A stretch of DNA of 64,000 bases, taken from contig CM046457.1 in assembly GCA_025506515.1 (NCBI GenBank), positions 1,185,001 through 1,249,000 on the forward strand. The letters run 5' to 3'. The position numbers and the translations under genes are program-made. Numbering within the stretch: the stretch's first letter is position 1; each line of letters starts with the position of its first letter. Source of the stretch: Flaveria trinervia. Its lineage: Eukaryota; Streptophyta; Magnoliopsida; Asterales; Asteraceae. Shown here in pieces: positions 22,115 to 33,681 of this stretch. A model generated the notes under the pieces. It saw nothing but the letters and a program-made list of their open reading frames with translations, was not told the origin of the DNA and made no database searches.

Positions 22115-24473
22115 TGTAAGGCCCCGTTTCCAGACGCTCACAGCTGGTAAATCATCGCACATAAAACATCTACTTTACATTTAATCATTCATAAAACATT
22201 ACAGTGGAAGTCTAAAGAAATAACTTTTCGTATTATTACAAATGCTTTTGCAAGTTAATACGAGCGTTCATTTCAAAAGATCATTCGTTCGCATTATAAT
22301 GCAAAAACATTAACAAAAGAATGTCATTCAACATGCCAAGTAGCTGCTCCATGCCATCCTCAGCAATGCTCACCTGCCAACTGAAAAATGCATAAAAGTC
22401 AGCGTTGCTGAGTGAGTTCTAGTTTAATAATAAAACATACTTTTTCCTTCATTTAAAACTGTTTATTTCTATGGCATGTGATCATACATCATACATACAT
22501 ACAGATAATATCATTATTATCTTCATCATTCTTTCGTTCATACTTTCATTCATTCATTACTTCTAGTGACATGTACATTACCCCGAACATTGTGCATGAA
22601 GCGGGTAACTAGGCCTGAGGTCTTTCATAGACCTCGAACATTATGCACGAAGCTGACTCCAGTACCTAGGGTAAGTACATTCACCATTTATCTTTTCTCT
22701 TTCATTCCTGATCATTGCCATATCATATACCCCGAACATTGTGCACGAAGCGGGTAACTGGGCCTAAGGTCTTTCATAGACCTCTAACATTGTGCACGAA
22801 GCTGACTCCAGTACCTAGGGCAAGCGGCAAGGATCCCATTCATATGGTCAATCACAAAGATTGGACCCCAATGTGCATCCTTTGGGGTAGCTAACCCGCA
22901 CACCGTTGAGCTAACACCTACATAGGGTGTGCACCTCCATACATTTGCTTGCAAGCCTTTCTTACATTCATTCATTCATTAATGCATGCATTTATCATCA
23001 TGTTCCTCTTTCGTTATCTTTCACTTTACTTTACATAATACTTCGTTCCTTCATTATCAAAACATGTAAAGTCATAGGAAAGATAAATCATACATCACTA
23101 TATGGAACATAAACATATCATTCATACATCATCATGCAGGGCATCATACATACATAACATACATCATGTATAACCATGCAACATCATCATCATCATCACG
23201 CATAACCATCAAGCACATATCATTACATGCCCATCATACCATTTTTTGACCTCAAAAGTCAACTTACATACCCCCGGGAATCTCCTAGGTCAAAGCCTAC
23301 ATCACTCTTTTTTCTCCCAAAAAGTCAGAATTTTACTAAGTGTTCATCCGCATTGACACTACTGCTCATCCGCATTTGATTCCCTTCATCCGTATTAACT
23401 TAGTCTATCCGCATTGGTTTCCTTCATCCGCATTAACTTACTCTATCCGCATTGGTTTCCTTCATCCGCATTAACTTACTCTATCCACATTGATTTCCTT
23501 CATCCGCATTAACTTATTCTATCCGCATTTGCCATCCACATTTGCCTAACTCATCCGCATTTCCTTACTTTGCCATTGCTCATGCGCATTGACCTCATCC
23601 GCATTGACTTACTTTGCTCATCCGCATTTCCCAGACAGTCAAATGCTCGTCCGCATTTCCTGCACTTAATCAATGATCATCCGCATTGACTTCATCCGCA
23701 TTGACTTCATCCGCATTGACTTACCCATTGGTTAATGTTCATCCGTATTAACCCTTTTCATCCACATTTACTTTCAAACACAGGCAGATTTAAAAACTTA
23801 TCAAGTGGGTCTAAAACATCATATTCGATTTCCATGCACCATTCATCATGTTCTAAGCTTAAATCTTACCCTCTAAGTCTTAGAAACACATTCACACATA
23901 ATCAAGCATGAAAATAGTCACACATCACATCATAACATCATATACACACAATTCAAGCATACGGGTCCAAAAGCCAGTTAAATAAAAACATACATTCATG
24001 CATTTGCAGCCCCAAAATTAGTTAAAAACCAGTAAAAGAGGGGTTCTAGAACTCACCTTTGCAGCTCTTGAGTATGGCTTCCTCCAAACTCGTTTGCAAA
24101 TTGAATTCAACCACTTAGAACCCACTAAAAACATACCCGAACACATACAAACACATATAAGCATAAACCCGAGGATATGACCAGTTAAGAACATCATAAA
24201 AGCATGAATTCTTACCTTGAATTCGAATTCTTTCTTATTGTTCTTCTTCAAAGCTGAGAATTTGCTGCTCCCAACTACTCTCTCTCTCTCTAAAACCCAA
24301 AAATCAGTTGTGTATGTGACATATGGGCGTCCATACCACCTTTTACACCCACTTTTTAAACATTTTGTCATTTTGGACACTTTTTACCCCTAGACTTAGG
24401 TTTTATTTCTTTTCCTTCTTTTCTTTCACTTTATTCATTCTTTTCTTTGACTTTAAAATAACCGGGTGTTACA
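22115..24473 (-). repeat. Element G 5' LTR
   Basis: 2359 bp; minus strand TGTAACACCCGG at 24473 to GGGGCCTTACA at 22115. It is related to J's LTR (TGTAACACCCGA...GGGGCCTTACA) and to fragment G2 at 27738. It contains a dense TCATCCGCATT array (23346-23772) and internal near-duplicates (the words ccgaacattgtgcacgaagc at about 22580, 22650, 22735 and 22785). Confidence 0.88.
23346..23772. repeat. Minisatellite of about 24 TCATCCGCATT words in G LTR
   Basis: The core (T/C)(C/A)ATCCGCATT recurs roughly every 15-25 bp, mostly in one orientation, alternating with short linkers such as aacttactc, ggtttcct and gactt. Some copies have decayed to CCACATT or CCGTATT. The same core is found in the LTR and 3' region of the Copia element B and in the J LTR. 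Confidence 0.9.
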
Positions 24474-25306
24474 CTTTTGATCACCAAGTAAAACCGAGTA
24501 TATTACAGTGCTTAATTACCCGATTTTGAGTCGATTTGGTGTTAAGAATAGGTGATGAACAACCGTGACTAGGACTGGATTCAACTGATGAGAAAATGAA
24601 TGAGGTAATCAATTAACTTCTTGGATAGCTTCGAGTGATGATCTTGATGCAAAACCATCTGTCAATTTTGGTTTAAAATGCCCGAAAGGTGGGTTTCGAC
24701 GAAGTTGCAGGTTGCGAAGGAGATAATGATTCGAACTCAGTGTTTGAGTTTGTTTCAGGTGAGATTGAGATTGTGATTAGCTCAGGGATAGTTAAGTGAT
24801 TATTCATATTTGATTAATTGGATTATCATGGAGTCTTGAATGCCCATCGGTTAGAAAGTTATTGTCGAACGGTTATCGAGTGGAATCGACCTTTGTAAAT
24901 CGAATTAAAACTCATCAAGTGTTCTAGACCGTTTCAGGAGATGATTAGCATCGATTAGCCATAAACTGTGGTGGTTACGGGTCGGTTTGGGGTGTCGCCG
25001 GTCTTGGCCGGAGGTGCTGCCGACAGTTCGCCGGAAATACGGGGGGTGAAGGGTGGGTTGGTTTAAGTTTAATAAATTTATAGTTTTGGTCCCTAAACTT
25101 TCAATCTTTATTACTTTATGTCAAAACTTCCTATATCAAGTTTCCAAAATGACAAACACCCCCTTGAGTTAATAAACTCCAAGTTTTAAATATTATTCTT
25201 TATTTGAAGTTTGAAAACTTTTATAAAATTAGTATTACTATTAATATTATTATTATTATTTAATATTATATAATTATTATTACTATTACTATTATTATTA
25301 TCATTA

Positions 25307-25348
<42 letters not shown>

Positions 25349-25556
25349 GGTTTTATTATTACTTTTATTATTATTGTTATTGTGATTATTATTGTACAAT
25401 TTTAATACTTTAATTACTAACTTTCATAATTTAAAATTTAATACCAACAAAGAAAAATAAACATAGATAACCCATAAGTTTCATGTATGGCAATAAAGGC
25501 CCTTACAAGAATTAACAATGCAAACTTATAATAACCTTAAAATACATGATGTTATA
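24474..25556 (-). repeat. Element E 5' LTR, U3 fragment
   Basis: Nearly the same sequence as 2359-3401 (for example aagtaaaaccgagtatatta at the left and aaaatacatgatgtta at the right). It ends with GTTATA where the other copy has GTTACA. The rest of this LTR was removed when G inserted and the region was deleted. Confidence 0.88.
25225..25395. repeat. ATT-rich microsatellite in E LTR fragment
   Basis: Long (TTA)n/(ATT)n run, homologous to 3096-3245 but longer in its perfect part. Confidence 0.85.
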
Positions 25557-26248
25557 TTACAAATGATGGTTGAAAGCACACTAATGATGTTATTGAGGTA
25601 TTCTTAGTAATGATCATTAGTTATACATTCTTGTAACTCTTCTAGAATTAATAGGTATATAAGAATAATAATCATAAACTTTCTCTTTTCTAAAAAATAA
25701 TTCTTTCTATGTAATTTGGGGTTTAATTTTTTATGGAAAAAGTAGTATTAAAGAGGTATGAGTTTTGCATTGTTAATTCAAACAATAGATCATGATTCGC
25801 GGATCATGATATAAAGTTATAAATGACAAAATCAACTCAACTTATTTTTTGTAAAAATATAAAAATTAAATAGTACACTTCTATCATATACATTAACCCT
25901 CAAAACAAAAAACAACATTCAAATTGATCATAAATAACAATGTGAATTAGTTAATCAAACCTACTAGAAACAAATTTCATTATCCAAGTGATGAGCGGAT
26001 GAAAATTCAACTGGTGGGATCACCATTATGATAAGCGCTACCATAATCCCTACTGGAAACAACATCAGCATCATCGACGACAACTGCAATGGGAGTATTA
26101 GTGGCACACCAACAACGAAACCATTACAATAACTAGTAATGGTACCAAATTCATATTGTTTCTCTTTTGAATAGATCTCACAAGCCAGAATTTTCTTTTT
26201 ATTAAATTAAATCATTGTGTGAATAAAAATGCAAAGATTGTGTTTAAA
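25557..26248. other. Right flank of element E, no gene seen
   Basis: Begins with the target duplication and the rest of the 76-bp repeat unit. A short near-palindrome (gatcatgattcgcggatca) lies at about 25786. No coding or RNA feature recognised. Confidence 0.55.
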
Positions 26249-27737
26249 TGTCACACCCCCAACCACGACGGTTTTCCGCGGGGAGTGAACGTCATGGAGA
26301 CCATAGTCATTGATCGCCCACTACATGGTTTAATAAACATACGATACAAATAAGTTTAAAAATACATAATTTTTTCAGAGTTGAATTGCGGAAGCAGTAG
26401 AGCTAATGTAATTGTTTTCAAAACATGACAAATACAACGATAAATGTCCCAAACAACATGAATGGCCCTAAATGCGACGTGGACCAAGCTAGCTTAACTT
26501 GATGCAAATGTTAAATACCTGAGAAAAACATGCATGAAAATATGTCAACATAAAGTTGGTGAGTTCACAAATTTCAAAGTAATAGTAAACAGTGTAATGG
26601 ACCACAAATCTTTTCATGATTTGATTGTCGATCATACAATACTACAATATTATATATGCACCGCAACCGAAGCTAGACTATAACTGTAACAAATTTCCCC
26701 TACCCATGCCTACCGTAAGCATGAGTGTGAACAGGCTAATAATGCACCCGTTTAGACCTCCAGTTAAGATTAGGGTAATTAATCTGGGTGGGGGTAGTCA
26801 AACCCAATAGTACTATCCATCATTACCTCGCTTTGGGAAATAAACTAACGGTCCGATAACAGGGCACTTTATATGGTAAGTAAACAACTTATATAACATG
26901 TGAAATCATTAACAAGTAAATGTGTCCAAGAAAATAGTACTTTGCATGTAATCTCCCCCAAAAGGAAAATAAGTAAAATGGGGCCGTGAAACTCACATGT
27001 GAAGTAAGTCGGGTGTGAAATTTAAAAGTATCCAAAGTGCTCGGGAAAATTCGAACTAAGTTCACCCTAGAACAATCAAGGCAACTTATGTCTAAGTATT
27101 TGCTCCTACGTGTAATGTGAGCATGTAACTATTCCATCCATATAACTTTGTAAAAAAGTGTTTGACTCGACGACCCGTTGGTGATATAGGGTGATAATTT
27201 GTGAAAAATATATATTACTTAGAATGTATTAATAAATAATACTTTGTTTGAAAATATATTTAAACATCTTTGTATTTTAAAGTTGATATATTATTTGGGA
27301 AAGTAAGTATCGTTTCGACTCGATCCGAGATGTGACTCGAGTGTTTAGTAATTAGTTATGTAATTTACATATGAAACTATCTTATTTAGGGTTTTGAAAT
27401 AATCTTATTTTCTTAAGTACAATAATGTTTACCTTATATCATTTTACTTGTAAATTTTAAAATTTTAACATCCAAGTAAAATCACTAGTTTTCTTATTTA
27501 ACCATCCATGTATAAATAAATATATGTATATATTTGTACATAAAATAATTATTAATTATTTTCTTAGTAGTATTATTCTTTTATTTTGTCTAGTTCTTGA
27601 CATATATTAAATTAGGGTTTCTTTAAATTTATTAAGTAACTTTTGGTATATTATAAAGTAACTCCTTTTAATAAATTAATTAGTCAATTTACTAACTTGT
27701 CTTAACCCATCCTTTAAGTGACCTAGAAACTAATATT
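26249..27737 (-). repeat. LTR fragment H (probably the 3' LTR of element C)
   Basis: The plus strand starts TGTCACACCCCCAACCACGACGG, i.e. a minus-strand LTR ending ...GGGGGTGTGACA. Inside is the conserved GTCAACATAAAGTTGGTGAG word seen near the R region of the other Tekay-like LTRs. Its U3 start is lost at 27737, where a G-type LTR begins. It has the same orientation as C and lies next to C's 3' end, so it is most simply C's 3' LTR. That assignment is inference. Confidence 0.6.
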
Positions 27738-28134
27738 TGTAACACCCGGTTATTTCTTAAAAAGAAAAGAAAGAATAAGAGTTGAAGAATAAAGAAATGA
27801 AATGTCAATAAACCCAAGTTGAGGGGTTAAATATGTAAAAAGGACAAAAGTACAAAAGTTGGTGTAAAGGTGGGCATGGCCGCCCACCGTCACTTCACAT
27901 CACCATTTTCATTCGGTTTTAGAGAGAGAGAGAGCAGAGAAACTCTCGGTTGAAAAAAAAAAGAAGAAGAAGATTGAATTTAAGGTAAGAATTCAAGGTT
28001 TCTATGTGTTCATGTTGGGTTTTGTCTCAGTTATATGCTTATGTGCTTGTGTGTGTGTCCGTGTGTGTGTGTTTTGGTGTGTTTTTAGGTGTTTGAACTC
28101 ATTTGCAAACGAGTTAGAAGGAAGAAACACCCAA
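27738..28134 (+). repeat. G-type LTR fragment (G2), plus strand
   Basis: Starts TGTAACACCCGGTTATT, like the G LTR, and follows it through the agagagagag and gtaagaattcaa words and the gcaaacgagtt word, then stops at about 28134 beside element C's polypurine tract. Only the first 400 bp of an LTR are present, so it is a truncated insertion. Confidence 0.75.
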
Positions 28135-28140
28135 GTCACA

Positions 28141-29290
28141 TACTCCCCATGTTAGAAAGAATTTCGTCCCGAAATTCAGTTAGGGTTGTTCGCAGATGCC
28201 AGGGTTTCAAACAAGTAAGGGTAGTTGAGCTTCATTTGGTCTTCGCGTTCCCAAGTAAATTCGGGTCCTCGTCTGGAATTCCATCGGACCTTCACTATGG
28301 GAATGTGGCTTCGTTTCATCTTCTTTACCTCTCGATCAGGACCTCCACGGGTTTCTCAATAAAGTGAAGTTGTTCATCAATCTGAACCTCATTAAGCAGT
28401 ATAACTAGAGTTTCATCTGACAGGCACTTCTTTAAGATTTGACACGTGGAAAGTGTCATGAACACTACTAAGTTCTTGAGGAAGTTTGAGCTTGTAAGCT
28501 ACAGGACCAATCCTGGCTAGGATTTCAAATGGTCCAATGTTTTTAGGTTTTAGCTTACCATATTTGCCAAAATGAATGACTCCTTTCCAAGGTGAGACTT
28601 TAAGTAGAACCTTATCTCCCACTTGGAATTCCAATGGTTTACGTCTCACGTCAGCGTAGCTTTTCTGACGGTCACGCGAGGCTTTGAGTCGGTTCTGAAT
28701 CTGACGATCTTTTCCGTGGTCTCGTGTAGGATCTCGGACAAGTGAGCTGACTATCATCGACTTATGTCCAACACAGTGGTGATCGACACTTCCTTCCGTA
28801 TAGTGCTTCAAAAGGTGCAAGTTTGATACTGGTGTGATAACTATTATTGTAAGAAAACTCAGCTAAGGGTAAATGAGTATCCTAATGGTTTCCAAAGTCT
28901 ATCACGCCAAGCTCTAAGCATGGCTTCCAATATCTGAATGGTCCATTCACTCTGACTATCTGTTTGAGGATGGTATGCGGTACTCATATCCAACCGTGTA
29001 CCCAAGGCCTTTTGTAATGATTGCCAAAATCTCGAGGTAAATCGACTGTCTCGATCGGAGATAATGGAGATCGGTACTCCATGTCTTGAAACAACCTCTT
29101 TGAGATAAACTCTTGTCAACCTTTCCATTTTATCAGTCTCCTTAATTGGTAGCAGACTTTGTTAGTCGATCCACAATTACCCAAATCGTATCACAACCGG
29201 TGGATGTATTGGGTAGTTTTGTGATGAAGTCCATAGAAATCTGATCTCATTTCCATTGTGGAATCTCCGGTTGGTGCAGTAATCCAGATG
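28141..29290 (-). pseudogene. pol: Element C integrase core, C-terminus and chromodomain
   Basis: Reading leftwards: the integrase core with ISDRDSRF and DMSTAYHPQTD, the catalytic Glu region changed (QSEWTIQ where relatives have SERTIQ), then RQKSYADVRRKPLEF, GPFEILARIGPVAYKL and HVSNLK. A chromodomain-type tail (KVRWNSRRGPEFTWERED) follows in another frame. Several frameshifts and stops. Next to the polypurine tract at 28141 the TTTCGGGACGAAAT word is present. Confidence 0.85.
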
Positions 29291-29295
29291 GTTAC

Positions 29296-31746
29296 TATAA
29301 CATCTCGTATTTTCGTTAAATTAAAAGTTAACTTTGTTTATTCTTATAGGGTTTAGTGTTGTCAACCTTGGAACTTATGGTATAGTTCTAATAATAAAAA
29401 CTAAAATAATAATAATATTGATAATAATAGTAATAATAATAATAATAAATATAAACATAATAATAATAATAACTATAATAATAATAAGTTTGCAAGTTTG
29501 AAAGTTAAATTATATAAAACTTAAGGTGTGATTAGCTCAAGGGACCTTGGTGTCAATTTACAAACTTTTTAAATATAAAGTTTGTACATGAAATGTTAAC
29601 AAAAAAACTTTAGGGACTATTCTATAAAATTATAAAACCCAACCCCATTTCCCCCTTGACACCCGATTTGCCGGCAGGAGCTCCAGCCAAACTCCGGCCG
29701 GGCTCCGGCCACCTCATAAACGTCAAAAAATTGGTCGTTTCTTGATCCCGAAACCGTTTCGAGCCCCTCTAGAACACGATTAAAACCCAAAGGTCACAAT
29801 TAAACGCCATTAAACGTCGGTTAATGAGCTTAATCGAACATGTAACCGACACCTTCAACTCCATAACCGATCAAACCTTAAATCATAATAATTACCTAAT
29901 TAAACTCATCTAATCAATCATCTAAGTGTTCCTAAACATTAACAACCTACAATTTCACCTGGAATCAACACAAACACCTGCTTCGACTATCTTATTCGTC
30001 GCAATTTTCATCACACTCAAACACCATAATCTAGATCTCTAATTCAGAAATTGACAGAGGGCTTTCAACCTTTGTGTTACGTGGAAGCTTCCTCCGAAAC
30101 TAATTGGATTTCCATTATCATTTGCATCATGAACGCTATACCACTCGGGTCGCGACTATTTCCTCGGTTTGTGGCATCGAAATCGATCATAACCAGGTAG
30201 GGTTAACACATCAATCTACTCGATTACACTTAGGGATCAAAAGCCCAAAGGTTAATTGGGTTGAAACTCACGAATCATTGCTCTATTTTGGTTTCGTTTG
30301 ATCTAGGGTTCATGAAGAAATTGGGATTTTGTTTAGGTTATATATTTAAAAATTAAAAACCAATTCATATCGCGGCTGAGAGCCTGGTTCACTTGTTAAG
30401 GAACTCGTCTCACACACATGAGGTCCCGGGTTCGAACCCGGGCACCATCATGTTATTTTTTTAAAAGGTTTTAACCCTTAAATAAATTATAGAAAATTTT
30501 TAAAAATATAAAAAGGGTTTTGTAAACTTTAAATATTTTTAAAGACATCAAATTATTTTCTGTGATTTTTCTAAATTTAATTAATTAATTTTCTTTTAAT
30601 AGCATTTTAACAAAGGTTGATTCTTGGATTATCTCTATTAAAATGGATTTTGAATAATAAAATTTATAAATTATTATTGGCCCAAATGTTACCATTAAAT
30701 TATTATCGTTAAAATCATGATTATTTCAAATGTTTATTCAAGTTTATATTTAAACTTCACTGACTATTATGGATGATTTAATGTTATTTTCTTTATAATA
30801 ATTGACATAAATGGTATATTTCTTTGTTATTTAGATTACTATAAAGATCCCTAAACTCCACTTGAAACTTTAGTCCTCGTTAAATCAATAATTCTATTAT
30901 TTAACTTAAATCTTGTAAATACTTATATATAGGTGCCTTGTGACGTTCATCTTAGAATAACGCTTATTATTAATCTTATTAATCTTCATCATATACTTAT
31001 TTTGACATGTGAGTTTTCCTTGCCCCATTTTTATATTTTTCACACTATTTTGGGGTGAAACATGATACTTATACATCATACACTTATAAACGTTTGAGAC
31101 TTGTAAAGCACTTGCAATTCATCTTTATATTTAGTCATGGTTATTTGTGTGTTGTAAGTGATTATATGAGATACATAGTTTGTTTACAATCATTAATTAT
31201 TGCTAGCCTGGCGACGTCTTAAATCTTTGGGCCCGACAAGCCTATTTGGTGCTAAAGTCGAGGTATTGCCGGCTCCTGATGATGTATGCTTGTTCATCAT
31301 GGGAACCAAATACACTTAACCAATCTTATATGCTTTTAATCAAGTTGAGGTTTGGTTGTAACGATATGTGTTTTATAACCTTACTAACTTATAACCTATG
31401 ACATGAATTGCTACTTGTAACCTTATCATATTATGTATGAAAACCTCGGAAACTCACCAACTATTTTTAGTTGACTTTTATTTTTATCATGTTTCAGGTC
31501 ATCCTCAAGTTTAAAGTGAACTTTTAAAGCTTGCAATAATCTAGGACTTGGACCTAGTGAATGAAATAAAAGTACTGTATTTTGTCTTGTTATGTTTGAA
31601 CTTATTTCATGTTTTGAGACTTATGTTTGTAATGCCTTTTGAAACTTATAATTTTAATATTTACATTTAAATATAGCGTTATGTGGCTGTGAACAATCTT
31701 AACCCTCACATCTCGACATTTCCGCCGTCAAGGTTGGGGTGTGACA
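29296..31746 (+). repeat. Element A 5' LTR
   Basis: 2451 bp, TATAACATCTCG (TG to TA at the first dinucleotide) to GGTTGGGGTGTGACA. It holds an (AAT)n tract at about 29400-29490, a tRNA-like module and the GTTTCAGGTCATC word shared with relatives near the R/U5 part. Confidence 0.93.
30374..30446 (+). other. tRNA-like module in A 5' LTR
   Basis: A-box-like TGGTTCACTTGTTAAGG, an anticodon-arm-like CTCGTCTCACACACATGAG with CAC in the loop, and a B box GGTTCGAACC (30429-30438) within a perfect palindromic T arm, then GGGCACC. The arm with the CTCACAC loop resembles plant tRNA-Val(CAC). The acceptor stem is absent, so it would not make a mature tRNA. It could serve as a pol III promoter or be a relic of a tRNA/SINE capture. 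Confidence 0.75.
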
Positions 31747-31748
31747 GA

Positions 31749-31762
31749 TTGGTATTAGAGCC
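31749..31762 (+). other. Element A primer-binding site (tRNA-iMet, one mismatch)
   Basis: TTGGTATTAGAGCC two bases after the LTR, with a single C-to-T difference from the consensus TTGGTATCAGAGCC. Confidence 0.88.
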
Positions 31763-32441
31763 CATAACTATAGGGATTTAGGTTATTAAAAATGGTGACC
31801 TAGACTATAGCTTATGCATGAACCTCATAGAATAATATTTATCTTCTTAGAAATATATATATTGTTTGCATGCTACATAATGCTATGCCATACTTATGTG
31901 CAACTTGATGCCTTAGCATAGGTTTGCCTTATAATTGTTTAAACTTTGTTACTTGTCTCCCTAAACTTACCTTTGACACTTTGACTCTCCCCGACAAATG
32001 AAAATCCTTAATCTTATTCTCGACAACACGTGGAATCGTATACTTATACTTATGACTTGGATCTTTAGACTTATGTCTAATCTATATAAATCTCATCAAG
32101 GTTTTGATTTCATGAACCTAAGAAATTTGTGTGACACATAGACACATGTATTCTAGATTTTCTGAAAAAGGCCCTCGGGCTAAGGCAAGCATATCGCATA
32201 AATCCTATGGGACTAGTTATGCTTACCTGGGGATTTCTGGGATGAGTGATAAACTATGGTCAATATACACAAATTTCTAAGGCGAATGGGTCAACTTACC
32301 TTGACGTGTCAACGTTTCCAAATAGTAATGCGTTACCAAATGGAACCATTCCATGTTCCTTACAACTCTTGCCTTATCCTTGTTGAATTATAATCCTTGT
32401 TATTCTCTTTCTCGTGTCTAACTCATTTTACAAATTCCAGC
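31763..32441 (+). other. Element A leader, noncoding
   Basis: About 680 nt between primer site and gag without an ORF. Part of it is the source of the leader remnant seen in E (15135-15295). It ends TCTAACTCATTTTACAAATTCCAG just before the gag ATG, which has the look of a splice acceptor. Confidence 0.6.
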
Positions 32442-33598
32442 ATGTCTCGTCATCATGGAAAGCATGAAAGTTCCGATCGTAAGCTAGCCGCCATGATCGC
32501 CCGACAAATGGCTGCTGTCATCCCGACCATGGTTGCTGAACTCAATAGCACCTTAATGAACAACTCTAGCAACAATGGTTAAGGAGAGAATAGTGCTAAC
32601 CAAGGGCGCAACAACCAAACCTGCACTTTCAAGCAATTTAGTTCTTGCAAGCCCACTAGTTTTAGTGGCAAAGAAGGAGCCACTGGTATTCTTGAGTGAT
32701 TGGAGAGCATGGAAAATACTTTTGTCAACTGTGAGTGTCCCGAGGAACTCAAAGTTCGTTATGCCACTAGTATGCTCCAACAAAGGGCTCTTACCTGGTG
32801 GAATAGCGAGAAGAGAATCGAGGAGCTGATACAATATTGGCACTCTCTTGGGAGCAAAAGTTGGAAAAAGAATTCTGGAATTTGAAGCAAAACAATGGTG
32901 ATCATTTGGCCTACTCAACTAGGGATCATGAGTTGAGTATATTGCTGCCTCATATGGTCGACACTGTCCCCCGCAACATCGAGAAGTTTATCAAGGGTGT
33001 ACCACCCCAAATTCAAGATGCTGTGGTGGGTAGCCGACCCACAACTTTGGAAGAAGCCATCACTATCACCGCTCAACTCACCGAGAACCATATACGAGGT
33101 GGCACCATGTCTGTGAAGGGTGCAAAGAAGGTGGAAAAGACGGCTACCAAGGCCGTTAAGGAGACTAAAGCTGAACCGTCTCACAACAACAATAACAACA
33201 AGAAGCGCAAGTTCACACCGGCACGTAACTATGCCGTGGCTGCACCCAAACAATCCCAAAGACAACTTGTACCTGTGGCTACACCTATGGCACAAGTGCA
33301 TGGGCTAGGGCCTATGCTGGTCCTTAGCCTATGTGCAACACTTGTAGGTATCATCATCCATGGAATCAACCATGCCGTATCAGCACCTTATGTGGTAAAT
33401 ATGGTCATTTGGTGGCGACTTGCCACCGTGCACCTAACAATGCCTTCGTGGTCATAAACCGTGTTTGCTACAACTGTGGGGAACCTGGTCATTTTTGCCT
33501 ATAATGCCCTCGTCTTGTGGGTAATGTTCCATAAGCCCGAGGACGTGCTTTCAACATCAATGCAAATCAAGCACAAGCAAACAACGATGTGGTGAATG
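32442..33598 (+). pseudogene. gag: Element A gag
   Basis: Start MSRHHGKHESSDRK at 32442. The capsid core follows (CTFKQFSSCKPTSFSG, MENTFVNCECPEEL, ALTWWNS), with TAA at 32580 (from CAA) and TGA at 32698 (from TGG, the Trp of the LLRWLE-type motif). A frameshift near 32820-32840 leads to the second half (EFWNLKQNNGDHLAYS, KFIKGVPPQIQDAVV), a Lys-rich linker with NNNNNKKRK, and two CCHC knuckles (CGKYGHLVATC and CYNCGEPGHFCL-C), with further stops. It then reaches the exon-like end at VVNG before the 83-nt insert. Confidence 0.88.
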
Positions 33599-33681
33599 GT
33601 ATGTTAACTTACCTTTGACTTGTGTGACCTAATTCTTTTCATGCATTAACTGTAGCATTAAATACCTTTAAAATTGAACAG
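33599..33681 (+). other. Candidate 83-nt intron between gag and protease of A
   Basis: Begins GTATGTTAAC and ends AAATTGAACAG. It is AT-rich, with stop codons in the gag frame (TGA after nine codons). Removing 33599-33681 joins GTG AAT G to GT ATG TTC, giving VVNG-MFLINK, which lines up with the uninterrupted relatives (D: VVTG-TFPLND). The word GGTATGTT occurs at both edges, so a small duplication is an alternative explanation. Confidence 0.6.

Larger units (their letters stand above)
20689..24473 (-). mobile_element. Element G: truncated Ty3/Gypsy element (5' LTR, leader, gag part)
   Basis: Minus-strand element consisting of a 5' LTR (22115-24473), an iMet primer site, a leader and gag. 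It is cut at about 20688 before the second knuckle, so protease, RT, integrase and 3' LTR are missing. It inserted in the E 5' LTR: the right flank starts CTTTTGATC, continuing E's LTR exactly as at 2359. It belongs to the same family as J (47975-52360), with closely similar gag and LTR ends. Confidence 0.85.
879..25556 (-). mobile_element. Element E: composite Ty3/Gypsy (Tekay-like) element, minus strand
   Basis: Outer element of the left block. Its left end is a 3' LTR (879-3401) and its right end is the U3 part of the 5' LTR (24474-25556), flanked by a 5-bp target duplication tcaca (874-878) and ttaca (25557-25561, one change). Internal E sequence survives as integrase/chromodomain (3402-4264), RNase H to integrase (13953-15134) and a leader remnant (15135-15295). 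Elements D, F and G sit inside it. Gag, protease and most of the reverse transcriptase are gone. The family call rests on the chromodomain-type C terminus and on similarity to element A. The deletion model joining F to G is inference. Confidence 0.75.

Noticed and set aside
24018..24380. 120-codon ORF with hydrophobic stretch in the G LTR
   Set aside because: It falls within the U3/R part of the LTR and lacks any domain; the related J LTR has no equivalent frame.
30374..30446. Possible tRNA-Val gene
   Set aside because: No acceptor-stem pairing and a loop of wrong size. It repeats at the same place in the other LTR, so it is part of the LTR.
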